DNA of 64,000 nucleotides from Pseudozyma flocculosa PF-1. Its lineage: Eukaryota; Basidiomycota; Ustilaginomycetes; Ustilaginales; Ustilaginaceae. The translations under genes and the position numbers were made by a program. Location of the stretch: positions 522,692 to 586,691 of the forward strand of contig NW_006920885.1 of the NCBI RefSeq assembly GCF_000417875.1. The letters run 5' to 3'. This document shows, piece after piece, positions 47,284-57,685 of the stretch (position 1 is its first letter; every line of letters begins with the position of its first letter). The notes beneath the pieces are model-generated. The model saw only the letters and a program-made list of their open reading frames with translations, ran no database searches and was not told the origin of the DNA.

Positions 47284-48989
47284 ATGTCGGTCGCAAGCAG
47301 AAACCCCTTTATGGCCCTCGCGGGTGAGTGCTGCTGAGCGAACGGGTCGCATTTTTCGGCAGCGAGGGGAACGACGGGCCTTGCTGCCGGCATAGGACGT
47401 GGCAGCCATGCCCTCACCGCCCGTTCGTCATCGCCGAGCTAGTCGGCTGACTTTTGCGCCGACCTCTGCTCCAACCGTTCTGCTCGACAGAGGACGGCGA
47501 CGACTTCCAGGCCGCCCCCGCCGCCGCTAAGGCCCCCGCCGCCAAGGCTCCGGCTGCTCAGGCTCCCCGCAACATCCCCGGCGCTGGCCAGAAGACTGCC
47601 ACCCGCAACCCTAACCCCCGTGGCACCAACGCCGCCAAGAACAACAGGACCGGCATCCCCGCCGAGGCCGGTGCTGAGGGCGAGGCCCAGCAGCGCGACG
47701 TTCGCGGTGAGTTTCGCTTCGCTGTCTCCGGCATGCTGCTCGAACGTCCCACGGCGCGCAATCATGGCTCGCAGGCATGCCGGTCAGGCAATCTACGGCC
47801 CGGCCTCGACCCTCAGGCTTCTGTGCCAAGGCCTCCTCCACGCCCGTCGTTGCGGCAAAACTTGTTCGTACCAGAGCACCGCAGCTGACCCACCGGACCA
47901 TGCTTGCACCCCATTGGTTTCTTTTTCTGATCTTCTTGCAGGTGGCCGTGGTGGCCGCAGCAGCGAGGGCCGGGGCCGTGGTGCCCGCGGTGCCCGTGGC
48001 GGCCGTGGCCGTCAGTTCGACCGTCACTCGCAGACCGACCGCGTCGACACCCAGAAGAACCTTCACCAGGGCTGGGGCGGTGACGAGCCCAAGCGCGAGC
48101 TCGACGTCGAGAAGAAGGCCGAGGCCGACGCCAAGGCCGAGAACATCGAGGCCAACGGCGCCCCCGCCGCTGAGGGCGAGGCCAAGCCCGAGGAGGAGAA
48201 GCCCGTCGAGGAGGAGGAGGACAAGACCATGACCCTCGACGAGTACCTCGCCGCTCAGGCCGAGAAGCGGGCCGCGCTTGCCGCGCCCAAGGGCCGCGAG
48301 GCCAGCAAGGACGACTCTGCCTGGTCCAACTTCGGTGTCCAGGTCAAGAAGAGCGAGGGCGACGACTACTTCGCTGCCAAGAAGGACCAGAAGGCCAAGG
48401 CCAAGGCCCAGAAGGAGGGCAAGCAGTTCCTCGAGATCGAGCAGCGCTTCGACCAGCCCGCCGGTGGNNNNNNNNNNNNNNNNNNNNNNNNNNNNNNNNN
48501 NNNNNNNNNNNNNNNNNNNNNNNNNNNNNNNNNNNNNNNNNNNNNNNNNNNNNNNNNNNNNNNNNNNNNNNNNNNNNNNNNNNNNNNNNNNNNNNNNNNN
48601 NNNNNNNNNNNNNNNNNNNNNNNNNNNNNNNNNNNNNNNNNNNNNNNNNNNNNNNNNNNNNNNNNNNNNNNNNNNNNNNNNNNNNNNNNNNNNNNNNNNN
48701 NNNNNNNNNNNNNNNNNNNNNNNNNNNNNNNNNNNNNNNNNNNNNNNNNNNNNNNNNNNNNNNNNNNNNNNNNNNNNNNNNNNNNNNNNNNNNNNNNNNN
48801 NNNNNNNNNNNNNNNNNNNNNNNNNNNNNNNNNNNNNNNNNNNNNNNNNNNNNNNNNNNNNNNNNNNNNNNNNNNNNNNNNNNNNNNNNNNNNNNNNNNN
48901 NNNNNNNNNNNNNNNNNNNNNNNNNNNNNNNNNNNNNNNNNNNNNNNNNNNNNNNNNNNNACAAGTCGGCCTTCCCCTCGCTCTCCTAA
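47284..48989 (+). CDS. STM1-like ribosome-associated protein (interrupted by gap)
   Basis: Exons 47284-47323, 47491-47706 and 47942 onward run into a 493-N gap (48468-48960) and end after it with the codons for KSAFPSLS and a stop at 48987-48989. The N-terminus is MSVASRNPFMALA, then EDGDDFQAAP; fungal Stm1 proteins start in the same style. Further hallmarks: RQFDRHSQTDRVDTQKNLHQ (residues from about 108), then GWGGDEPKRELDVEKKAEAD, then MTLDEYLAAQAEKRAAL, and the terminal PSLS compared with yeast PSLA. Stm1/SERBP1-type proteins clamp idle 80S ribosomes and bind mRNA. The part lost in the gap should be an RGG-rich tail, because the sequence stops at PAGG. If the gap length is taken literally, the final codons are out of frame, so the gap size is estimated or hides an intron. 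Confidence 0.88.
48468..48960. other. Assembly gap (493 N) in STM1-like gene
   Basis: The unknown stretch starts directly after the codons for PAGG and ends two bases before the codons for KSAFPSLS. Coding on both sides shows that the missing sequence is the C-terminal RGG region, perhaps with an intron. Confidence 0.95.
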
Positions 48990-50299
48990 GCTGCCAGCGA
49001 GCAGCCGAGCGAGGTGCGGCAGGGTGAGCGCGTGAGTGGCTAGGGCGCCGTCCTTCGAGGTCGGTCCCGGTCGCTCCCCGATCTACCCCTGCCCCAAACT
49101 CGACCAGATCATCAGGTTGGCGCTGCGTTTCGACCTTGGTTCCTGTCGCCATCGATCTGTGGAAGTCGGGAGGAAGGAGAGGAGGCAAAGGCTGCAGCCG
49201 GCATGCAGGCGTTTTCCCTTTCATTGGAGGTTGCGGGCCGTCTTGGAAATGCCATCCTGGATGGTACGATGCTGCCACATCTCATCAAACATGCACGGAG
49301 TCGACCCTCGGCCTCTGTCCTTGTCGATGACGAGGATAGACGCGGGGCGGGGAGGTCCGCTTTTCTATCGCTCCAGTACCCAAACCCCATCCACCACGCA
49401 CGCTGGCGCATCCGCGTGTCTATGCCGTCTATCCACCATCTCGCCATCCTCGCGGTGGACCCTCCCCTCTTCGATTACCTTCCCGTCTCCTCCTTCCACC
49501 CTCTTCGACCTCCTCGTCCCCCTTCACCTTGTCTTCCACACAAACTCACCAACCCCACCAAAAGAGAATGCAGAATCGTTTTCCAAGCAGATGATGACGA
49601 CGCCTCTTCGTCTGGGACGGGGCTACGTGCGAGCCCGCAGCAAAGGGGGGCGTCGATGTGAAGAGCGAGCAGCTGGGCGCATCGCGCCCGACTTGGCGGA
49701 CAGGGCCGGGTCGGAAAGCTACGACGCCGATGCTGCTGATTTGCGGCTCGGCGATAAGAGGGCCCTCGTATGTCTGTGCTGATCGCTGGTAGGAAGCGGT
49801 ACGTCGATGATAGGCGCCGTATGGCTTCCCATGGCAAGCTCGAAGCGCATCAGAAGTCGACTCGGAGAAGTGGCAGAGGCTGGGCTGGCGTGTCGCGCGT
49901 CGCGGAGGCCAGCCTGGTGCAGGGGGGACAGTGCAGAGGCGCAGGCAGGCCGGGCCAGAGGCAGACCAACACGAGACGCGCGAGCCGAGCGAGGTTGCCA
50001 ATTAATTTCCTACGTCTTCACCCACCACCTTCCACACCCTCTCTGGCCTCGGCCGTCGTCTCCTCGACATCAGCGCTTCCGCTCGTACACAGACAGAGAG
50101 CTTCGCACTTGGATAGCGAAGCCATCCCCTTCGAGGCTCTTCAAGCACAGACCGAGCCGCCGTTGCAGCGACTCGCAGCCCAACCTGGTGCTGCCACCTC
50201 CACTTACCTTGTCCCCAAAGCCTCGCCCCACCACACTTCCGCGCCGCTCAGTCCTGCCGCTCGAGCGAACCAGCATTGCATAGCAACCGACCTCTCGAG
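48990..50299. other. Spacer, no gene seen
   Basis: These 1.3 kb between the STM1-like gene and NSE3 hold only short unconvincing open frames on both strands. The last 250 bases before the NSE3 start codon are pyrimidine-rich and probably leader. Confidence 0.55.
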
Positions 50300-52035
50300 A
50301 TGCGATCGTCCTCCAATTACGCTAGGAGGGACCGCAGGAGGCCCGCCGAAGACGTTGAAGCCGAGTCGAGTGCGCAGGCCCGCAAGCGCCAGGCCATGGA
50401 GCCTCCGCCCCCGCCACATGCGAATGGCGGCAATGGAGCACAGGCTGGCGAGTCGTACGGCAACGGAGGGGGTGCCGAAGGCGACGGAGACGAAGACGAT
50501 GACGAGGTCGACTTCTCGCTGCTGCCCGCCGAAGGCATGCCGGAGACGGACAAGGCCAAGAAGGCCGCCGAGGGACTCGGCGACGATGCGGTGCTCCAAA
50601 AGTCAATCGACCTGGTCCGCTTCTCGCTTGCCTGCGAGTACAGCAAGACTGCGATCAAGAAGGATGCTGTATCGAAAAAGAGTGAGCGGTCCTGACTGCC
50701 CAATGGCGACGCCGGCTCATCCCCGGCCTTGGTCCTGTCAGTGGACTGACTCGCTGATATCGCAATCGACGCTCTATCTTGACTCCGCCGCGGCTCGCAG
50801 TTCTCAACGGCCGGCAGGGCGCAGCAGCATTTCCCGTCATCTTCAACAAGGCGCAAAGGATCCTCCGCAGCACGTTCGGGTACACCCTCGTCGAGCTGAG
50901 GCCGGCAGGCTCGGAGAACCAGCAGCTGCAAAAGCAAAACGAGACGGTGACCCAAACGGCTGACCCCGAGAGCTCGAGCAGGGGCAGAGCTGCCGATAAG
51001 AGCAAGCAGTCGCAGCGCGAGGATGCCGCCAAAGGTGAGCTGCCTCCCTTTCTCGCCTCGTACAGGCCGCCAATTCCATGAGGATGAACCTGCTCATCCA
51101 TCTCTGCATCCGCCTCCTGCGTACATGCCTCAACAGCGAGCTCGACGACCAAGTCGTGGGCGCTGAGGTCGGTCTTGCCGCTTCAGCTCATCGGGAGGTT
51201 GTCGGCCAGGAATGACGATTTGGCGCGTGCGCTGCATGCTGGCGGTGAAGACTCTGCGGTGACGGCCGACGAGACGGGCACGGCTCTTGACTGGAAGAAG
51301 GCTGATCTTCAGCTCGGCAGCATTGGCTTGCTCTACGTCATACTCAGCCTCATCCTACTCAACGGCAGGGCCATCAGCCAAGGTGAGGATCGTCCCCATG
51401 GCCGACATAACGCGGGATGGTGCGTATCGACATGACAGGGTCGTCGACTGACCGCAATTCTCCCCGCATTTGGCCTCTTCTTCACTGCTACCGCAGCCCA
51501 ACTGCTGGCCTACCTGCGACGTCTGCGCCTGTATCCTGAGGCGAGGCTACCGAGCAAGGTGCAGGTCGACGGCGCTGGACACGGTGGTGGCGATGCCGCG
51601 ACCCAGGGAGCGACGCAGCGAACCCACCACGCGCGCGGCCGGCGAGCGGATGGCGGCGAGGCGTCGTTGGACGAGTTTCTGTATCTGCTTCGCAAGCAAC
51701 ACTACCTCGAGCGCAGCCGGACCGACGTGGTTGCGGCTGCGGGCAGTACGCAGGCGACGCAGCGCCACGCCACCGGGTCGCGGATGCGCGACGACGAGGA
51801 GGGGGCGTCTTACGAGTGGCGGTGGGGCAGCCGCGCCGAGGCCGAGGTGAGCGAGCAGAGCATCGCCAAGATGGTTGAGGCCATCTTCCACGAGGACGAG
51901 GCGACGGCGGGGGCCGACGAGGGCGAGCAGCATCCCGACGATGCGCAGGTGTCGCGGCGCAGGATGGCCCAGCGCCGGGAGTCGCTGCTGCGCGACATTG
52001 AGACGGCGGCCGGGTCGCAGCTTCTGGCCCTGTGA
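50300..52035 (+). CDS. NSE3: SMC5/6 complex subunit NSE3 (MAGE domain)
   Basis: Four exons, 50300-50681, 50801-51034, 51137-51382 and 51497-52035, join in phase 1 each time and encode 466 residues (MRSSSNYARRDRRRPAED). The MAGE homology region begins at about residue 100 with LVRFSLACEYSKTAIKKDAV and continues across the first splice as SKKILNGRQG, then INGR-type FNKAQRILRSTFGYTLVEL. Next come SWALRSVLPLQLIG and the central LLYVILSLILLNGRAIS. A C-terminal winged-helix part includes LDEFLYLLRKQHYLERSR and ISYEWRWGSRAEAEVSE-like sequence. Fungi normally have a single MAGE gene, Nse3, which binds DNA and pairs with the Nse1 RING protein in the Smc5/6 complex for recombination repair. An acidic linker (GDEDDDEVDFSLLP) precedes the domain. 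Introns are 102-119 nt. Confidence 0.93.
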
Positions 52036-52621
52036 CGAGAGAGCAGTGTCGCTCACGGGGCCGACTGCGGCAGCTGTCTTTGAAGGCTGAGCCAGCAATG
52101 CGACGACGTTCCCGATGCGCATCCAGACACAACTCAGCTCCGGCTGACCAGCCCGTGCTGCCGGTTTGGACAGAGATTCGTGCGTTCGGACGATGGACGT
52201 GAGCATGCGCATATCGCCCTGCGATGAAACAGGCAAGCACGTAGCCGCCAATCGGTCAGCAGGCTGTCAGCAGCACGGCGGATAGGTCCGTCTGCTGCGA
52301 CGATAGAGCGACGGAGACAGCGAGGTGAGCTTGCTTGGGTTTGATCGGAGGGGCGCGGCAAGATCCGATAAGAGAAGGTGCCCGCCTCTCTGCTTTGCGC
52401 GCAGTCGACGCGCACTTGTTGGGGAGGCGGGCAGCCAGAGGCCAGGTGGATGGCGCATCGGCGCAGCGCGGTCGAGGCGGAAGAAAGGAAAACCAAGAAG
52501 CAAGCAGGCGCAGCCAGCCACGCCGAGTAGAGTGGGCCCGCCCACGCACCACCGGCCGTCGGCACGGCTTTGCTTGCCGGTGCTGCCTTCTCTTCCTGAC
52601 TACTGACTCTTGCCTTCGAGC

Positions 52622-52665
52622 CCTGGCCTGGCCTCTTCCCCCAGCAGCTGAAAGGCCAGGCCAGG
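52622..52665. repeat. 13-bp perfect inverted repeat
   Basis: The left arm CCTGGCCTGGCCT (52622-52634) is the exact reverse complement of the right arm (52653-52665), with an 18-base loop. As RNA or single-stranded DNA it would form a very stable GC-rich hairpin. It lies 375 bases upstream of the citrate synthase start codon. Confidence 0.9.
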
Positions 52666-52867
52666 CAGGGTCCTCTGGCCCTGCGCCCTCCTCCACCCCA
52701 CGTTGCCCTTGCCCTCGGGGTCTTGGGGGGGAAAGAGAGCCCAAAAGCCCTGGCCTAGCTTCGCTCAGGGTCAGGACCGTGCATGCGAGCAAGCAGGCCA
52801 ACTCGAGCGTCTCCTCTCGACCTCACCAACCATCTCCGGCACCTCTCCCTTTCTTCCACCTCGTCTT

Positions 52868-52951
52868 CCATCTTGCCTCACTCGCCTTCCATCTTGCCTC
52901 ACTCGCCTTCCATCTTGCCTCACTCGCCTTCCATCTTGCCTCACTCGCCTT
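52868..52951. repeat. 21-bp minisatellite, 4 copies
   Basis: The unit CCATCTTGCCTCACTCGCCTT is repeated four times without visible mismatches. It lies in the presumed 5' leader of citrate synthase. Being a multiple of three, it leaves the frame open and would read as repeating LASLAFH in the citrate synthase frame. Confidence 0.92.
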
Positions 52952-53039
52952 CGTCGCCACTCACTCGCATTGGATCTCCTCTCCTGCTCCAATCCAACCT
53001 CCACCGCCCCCTCCCAGCCTAGCTCAGACTTCTACCAAA

Positions 53040-54557
53040 ATGGGCGCAGCCTGCAAGGACGACGGCAACCAGTCGCTCACCGTCACCGACAACCGCACGG
53101 GCAAGGTCTACCAGATCCCCATCACCCGCAACTCGATCCCCGCCACCGCCTTCAAGGCCATCAAGGCCGACCCGAGGACCCACTGGCTCACCGACCGACC
53201 CGAGGACGAGACCGAGCAGGGCCTCCGCGTCTTCGACCCGGCCTTCCAGAACACGGCCGTCGTCGAGAGCCGCATCACCTACATCGACGGAGCCAGGGGC
53301 GTCCTCCGTCACAGGGGCATCCCCATCGAGCAGCTCGTCGAGAAGTCCTCGTTCCTCGAGACGGCCTACCTCATCATCTACGGCCAGCTGCCCTCGGGAC
53401 CCAGCCTGAAGACGTTTGAAGACGAGGTCCTCCACCACACCTACCTGCACCAGGATGTCGAGCGCAACCTCGCCACGTTCCGCTACGACTCGCACCCCAT
53501 GTCGATCCTCACCTCGGCCTTTGCGACGCTCGGCGCCTTTGCACCAGAGGCCAACCCTTCCCTGGCCGGGTCCAAGGTCTATACCAACGCCGCCAGCGGC
53601 AACCTCGAGGCCCTCAAGCTCATGGACAAGCAGATCCTCCGCATCATTGGCAAGGCGCCCACCCTTGCTGCCGCCGCCTACCGCGTCAGGCAAGGACGCC
53701 CCTTCAACCGCCCCCCGCAGGGCCTGTCGTACACTGAGAGCCTCCTGTACAGCATGGACCATCTCAGCGGCACCGAGTACCGCCCCAACCCCGTCTTCAG
53801 CAACGCGCTTGACAAGCTGTTTATCATCCACGCCGACCACGAGCTCAACTGCTCGACCGCGACCGTCCTGCAGGCGGGAAGCAGCCTCGTCGACCCCTAC
53901 AGCGCCGTCGCAGCCGGCTGCGCCGCCCTCTACGGACCATCCCACGGAGGCGCCGCAGAGGCCTGCGTGCGTCAGCTCCTCGAGATCGGAACGCCAGACA
54001 ACGTGCCGGGCTTCATGGCTGCCGTCGAGAAGCGCGAGCGCGTGCTGGTCGGGTTCGGCCACCGCGTGTACCGCAACGTCGACCCGCGCTCGACGGCGAT
54101 CCGCAAGATCTGCGACGATGTGCTCAAGGTCACTGGCAAGAGCCCGCTGCTCGAGACGGCGCTGACGCTGGCCGACCTGGCGAGCAAGTCCGAGTTTATG
54201 CGCTCGCGCCAGCTCTACCCCAACGTCGACTTCTTCTCGGGCATCATCTACTACGCCATGGGCATCCCGCTCGACTTTTTCCCCGTCCTCTTTGCCGTGC
54301 CCCGCTGCGTCGGCTGGCTGGCCCACTGGCGGCAGAGCATGCTGCAGCGCGGCGGCGTAAAGATCTGGCGCCCGCGCCAGGTCTATGTCGGCGAAGGCGA
54401 GCGCGACTACGTCGACGTCGACGCGCGCAAGGAGAGCTGGGGCGCCTCGGTCTTTGACGCCCCCGTCCAGGTCACCCACGGTGGCGACACGATGCGCAAC
54501 CGCCTTGCCACCTACCGCGACGAGGCGGGCAAGCTGCACACCAGGAGCAGGCTCTAG
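53040..54557 (+). CDS. Citrate synthase, bacterial-type, C-terminal PTS1 (SRL)
   Basis: One exon encodes 505 residues from MGAACKDDGNQSLTVTDN. Catalytic sites are intact: GPSHGGAAEACV near residue 301, GFGHRVYRNVDPR near 340 and NVDFFSG near 396 supply the two histidines and the aspartate. The sequence around HADHELNCSTATV resembles the bacterial GltA/plant glyoxysomal branch more than the mitochondrial fungal citrate synthase, which has a different core. The last three residues, Ser-Arg-Leu, fit the peroxisomal targeting consensus PTS1, and no mitochondrial presequence starts at this ATG. It condenses acetyl-CoA and oxaloacetate, here probably in peroxisomes for the glyoxylate cycle or acetyl export. 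A 2-methylcitrate synthase activity is possible but less likely. Convergent with the GR-rich gene. Confidence 0.93.
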   Translation: MGAACKDDGNQSLTVTDNRTGKVYQIPITRNSIPATAFKAIKADPRTHWLTDRPEDETEQGLRVFDPAFQNTAVVESRITYIDGARGVLRHRGIPIEQLVEKSSFLETAYLIIYGQLPSGPSLKTFEDEVLHHTYLHQDVERNLATFRYDSHPMSILTSAFATLGAFAPEANPSLAGSKVYTNAASGNLEALKLMDKQILRIIGKAPTLAAAAYRVRQGRPFNRPPQGLSYTESLLYSMDHLSGTEYRPNPVFSNALDKLFIIHADHELNCSTATVLQAGSSLVDPYSAVAAGCAALYGPSHGGAAEACVRQLLEIGTPDNVPGFMAAVEKRERVLVGFGHRVYRNVDPRSTAIRKICDDVLKVTGKSPLLETALTLADLASKSEFMRSRQLYPNVDFFSGIIYYAMGIPLDFFPVLFAVPRCVGWLAHWRQSMLQRGGVKIWRPRQVYVGEGERDYVDVDARKESWGASVFDAPVQVTHGGDTMRNRLATYRDEAGKLHTRSRL

Positions 54558-54835
54558 GCAGCCAGCCTCGTGTCGCGCACCAGTTCGGAACGGTGGTCGC
54601 GCGTACGCTTGTACGGCCAGAGTCTCGGGCCCCTCCGTTCTTTCGGCGCCTTACAACGTCCCGACTGTGGATCAGCCGTCTTTGTTCATCTCTCAGCTCA
54701 GAATCAACGATCGATTGGTCTTTCTTTGACGACGAGGTCTGGCGGGCGCGGTTCTGCCCCGATGCAGTGTGGCTCTTCACGTTGGGCCACCGCGACTCGA
54801 GTGCGCCTATGGTCTCACGTCGGGCCCTGCCGCAA

Positions 54836-55861
54836 TCACTTGGCATCGTCATCTTCGTCATCGATCAGCTCATCTTCTTCGTGTTCCTCCTCGACGGCCA
54901 GATCGACGACCGCTTCGGTCTCGGCCTTGGTGCACGGCGAGTCAACGCGGGCCCTCTTGTTGCCTCCCTGCCTCGTGGCGCCGACCAAGTCCTTGGAGCC
55001 GCCGCACAGCTCCTTGACGAACTTGAGCTTGAGGCCAGCCAACTTGTTGTTTACCTGATAAACGAGGCGGCGAGGATCGATCGGCCCAGGTACTGTCAGT
55101 CAGGCCGAGCAGGATGCGCGTGTGGGGCACATTCTGAGGCGAAGGCAGCGGCGCACTCTCGATGAGTTCCTCTGTTCGAGACCGGGCATCTTGCAGATCT
55201 CCTGCGTGGGGTCGAAGGCCGACAGCGTCCCGCCATCGGCGCGGTAGGTGAGTTACGGCCGACTGCTCGAGGTGATGCGTAAACATGAACTCACGGAGCT
55301 GCTCCGCTGCGCCAAGTCAAACATGGCGTTGAGAAGGACACTGAGCTCCTCTGCGCATATGGACACAAAACGGAGGCGGTACATTGTCCTCGCCCGATCA
55401 GACTCCGTCACTGACCCTGATCTGTTGCAGTCGTCGTCCTTCCTCCTGGGTCCGGTCACGCTCAAAGCACGGCGACACGTACCGACAGACCAAGGAACCT
55501 TCTCAGCGCGTCGCGTGCAGGTCCGCTTCTTCCTGCCTTGCGACGACGTCGCGGATGCGGCTGCTGCGGGAGGATGGTCGCTCTTCTTGGTCGACCCCTC
55601 CTCGGCCGTGTCCGAGTCCGGGTCAGACTTGGTGTCCAGCTTGGTGATAGCGGCGGGTGTAGCTCGTCCTCGGCCTGCACCACGACCGCGTCCTCCGCCG
55701 CGTCCACGTCCACGTCCACGTCCGCGACCGCGACCGCGACCGCCGGTACTGCTCTCGACGGCGACGGTGGTGATCGATGTCTGTCGATGTCGAGTCCTCA
55801 AGATGCACGTGAGTGTAGGTGCCTCGCAACGCAGAGCGACACTTCAACCGTGGCTTACCAT
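54836..55861 (-). CDS. Unrecognised GR-rich protein, partial exon model
   Basis: I can follow exons on the minus strand at 55861-55859 (only ATG), 55780-55483 and 55410-55295, joined by introns of 78 and 72 nt. A C-terminal exon ends at the stop 54836-54838 (from about 55045). The junction between 55294 and 55046 is unresolved: one frame reads SAVTHLPRRW...LPSPQNVPHTRILLGL, but its link to the last exon is unclear. The N-terminus is MTSITTVAVESSTGGRGRG with an extended GR repeat, then a Ser/Asp and basic part (KSDPDSDTAEEGSTKKSD). A folded-looking segment follows (RTMYRLRFVSICAEELSVLL). The tail has KLAGLKLKFVKELCGG, a basic KRARVDS and an acidic end (EEEHEEDELIDDEDDDAK). I do not recognise the family. 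The composition suggests a nuclear, nucleic-acid-binding protein. Confidence 0.5.
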
Positions 55862-56174
55862 GTCGGTGTCTTCTTCGAGTTGCTAGACAGTCAGACAAAG
55901 TCGATGGTGAGAGTGCTGATGGAGGTGTGCAGGGATGAAGATGCATGCATTGCGAGGAGAGGTGCCTTTATCCTGCCTGGGCCTTGCCTGCTCCGCGTCG
56001 AAGCAGAGCAGCACCACTGTTCCTGGATCGATACAAGGCTCAGCCGTGCGGATGCGGAGGTGGCCTCGGGCACGCGACACTCTGACGACGCAGCGGCGCG
56101 GCTCCCATCGCCAGCTTTCCACCCCAATCAACCAAAGACCCGCTCCTCGCCAACACGCTCTGCTGAAAGCGGAG
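55862..56174. other. Short spacer between two minus-strand genes
   Basis: These 313 bases lie between the GR-rich gene's start and the IMPACT gene's stop. On the minus strand the end nearest the GR-rich gene is pyrimidine-rich. It should contain that gene's promoter and leader. No gene is seen. Confidence 0.55.
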
Positions 56175-57685
56175 CTATGCGCGTCTGCCAGCCTTTCCGC
56201 CTTTCGTATCCGCCTTGCCGCCGTCAGGCGATGGATTGAGGGGACCGGCAACCATTCCTGCCAATTCGAGCGCGTCCCTCGCCGCGCGGTTGATCAGCTT
56301 GAATCTGTCCGCGCCCAGGTGGATGCCGCCAAACCACCGCGTCACGACGACAATCACGTTGTTCACCTCCTGGGGTATTGCAGCCAGACGGAAGAGGGGT
56401 ACAGTCAGCACGGAGTTGGACCAAGTCAAATGACGGCAGGAGCAGCTGCGCGAGTCCGACTCACCAGTAGCGAAAGGAGGTGCGCAAGCCGTCCGCCGGC
56501 GGCCGACTCGCCGTCATCGTCGCAGTCGCGATGGATGACGCCATCATTAGTCTGGCAAACCCATGCGTTGATTGTGGGATGCGCGGCCTTGGCGACCCTT
56601 CGGTCGCTGAGGATCTGCGACAGCACTTCCGGCACCTTCGGCAGTCGAGCGACCGGGCAAGCAGATAAGCGGCAGAAGTCAGCGAGGCTGTCGAGGAAAG
56701 ATTCGGGCGTCAACCTCCTCGACACCGGGGCACTCACCTCGTCCGGATGCCGTATCCGCGCGGCGTATCCTACGAACACCGACTTGCGATCCGATATCGG
56801 ATCGGCCTGGATGATCTGCCCCTTGGACGATCGGCGCGACGCCGATGTTTTTGGCGGCTCATCAGCATCAAATGCCGTGACGTCCTCGTCGTGCGTCGCT
56901 TGGCCTGCATCTTCGGCAGCCGCATCGTTGCGACGAGAATCGAGTCCTCGATCGTTTGCGTTGGTGAGCCTCGACTGCTCGCGCTCGATCCACCAGTCGG
57001 ACACCTTTTCCTTGACCCACTCGATGCCCTCAAAGAGGATGACCTCGCCGGTGGACCAATTAACGCCCTGGCTCATGCTGCCGCCGATCCAGTCGCTGGC
57101 GCCAAGGTCTGCCGCGCCGCCGCGGGAGTCGTTGGATTCCTTTTGATGGTAGAAGGCACGGAGGATCTCGCCAAAGAGGGAGTGGTCGACGCCGAAGCCT
57201 GCGATGTAGCGCGAGAGGAGCTGCAGCTGGGGTGGCTTGGACGAGTGCGGGTAGAAGGCAGGCAGAGTAATTGCGATGCGAATGGGGACGGGCTCGGGAT
57301 CCGCGGCGGATGGTGAGGCGAGGTGCGGCTCGATTTCCGTCGAGAGGGCGAGTGTGACGCGCGATCCTGGCAGCCAGTCTTGCGGATCTGCCGTTGCGGC
57401 TGCCGTCGCCGCAGTCGCCGCCGATGAGCCGGTAGGGTTTGGTGATGCGCCGGGAGGGGCGATGCGGAGGAGGTGGAGCGCCTCGTCGGTATAGATGGAC
57501 TGAAGGGCCATGAGCTCCTCTGATAGCTGCGCGGCCGCTTGCCTGCGTGTCGCAATGTCCCGAGGCCATTCTGGGTCGTCTTGGACGACGTCGACCGTCG
57601 AGGCGAAGGCTCCGTCGGATTGCGAGTAGGATTCGAGGCGAGCGATGAGCTGCGAGATGGCGTCGCCGCCGCTGCTGTCGGTCAT
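56175..57685 (-). CDS. YIH1: RWD/IMPACT protein (YIH1-like Gcn2 inhibitor)
   Basis: Three exons on the minus strand, 57685-56738, 56635-56465 and 56369-56175, join in phase 0 and give 437 residues (MTDSSGGDAISQLIARLESY). The open frame upstream of 57685 is not conserved. The RWD part, about residues 50-205, starts with LMALQSIYTDEALHLLRIAP and includes FYPHSSKPPQLQLLSRYIAG. After a linker, the IMPACT (UPF0029) domain begins SVFVGYAARIRHPDE, continues VPEVLSQILSDRRVAKAAHP and CDDDGESAAGGRLAHLLSLL, and ends with VIVVVTRWFGGIHLGADRF. IMPACT/Yih1 proteins bind Gcn1 through the RWD domain and so restrain Gcn2 activation and eIF2-alpha phosphorylation during amino-acid starvation. The protein is longer than yeast Yih1 (about 260) because of inserts within and after the RWD domain. 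Confidence 0.93.

Larger units (their letters stand above)
52036..53039. other. Spacer and leader of citrate synthase
   Basis: The 1-kb spacer contains a 13-bp inverted repeat and a 21-bp minisatellite, given separately. The citrate synthase reading frame stays open upstream to 52335 but without an ATG. No other gene is recognised. Confidence 0.6.

Noticed and set aside
52335..53039. Upstream extension of the citrate synthase frame as coding
   Set aside because: No ATG in the frame, start only at a TTG, and the sequence is a tandem repeat and leader; kept only as a speculative finding.
55045..55110. 39-nt intron between CTGACTGACA and GTAAACAACAAG in the GR-rich gene
   Set aside because: Too short for the introns seen in this window (72 nt or more), so the junction was left open.
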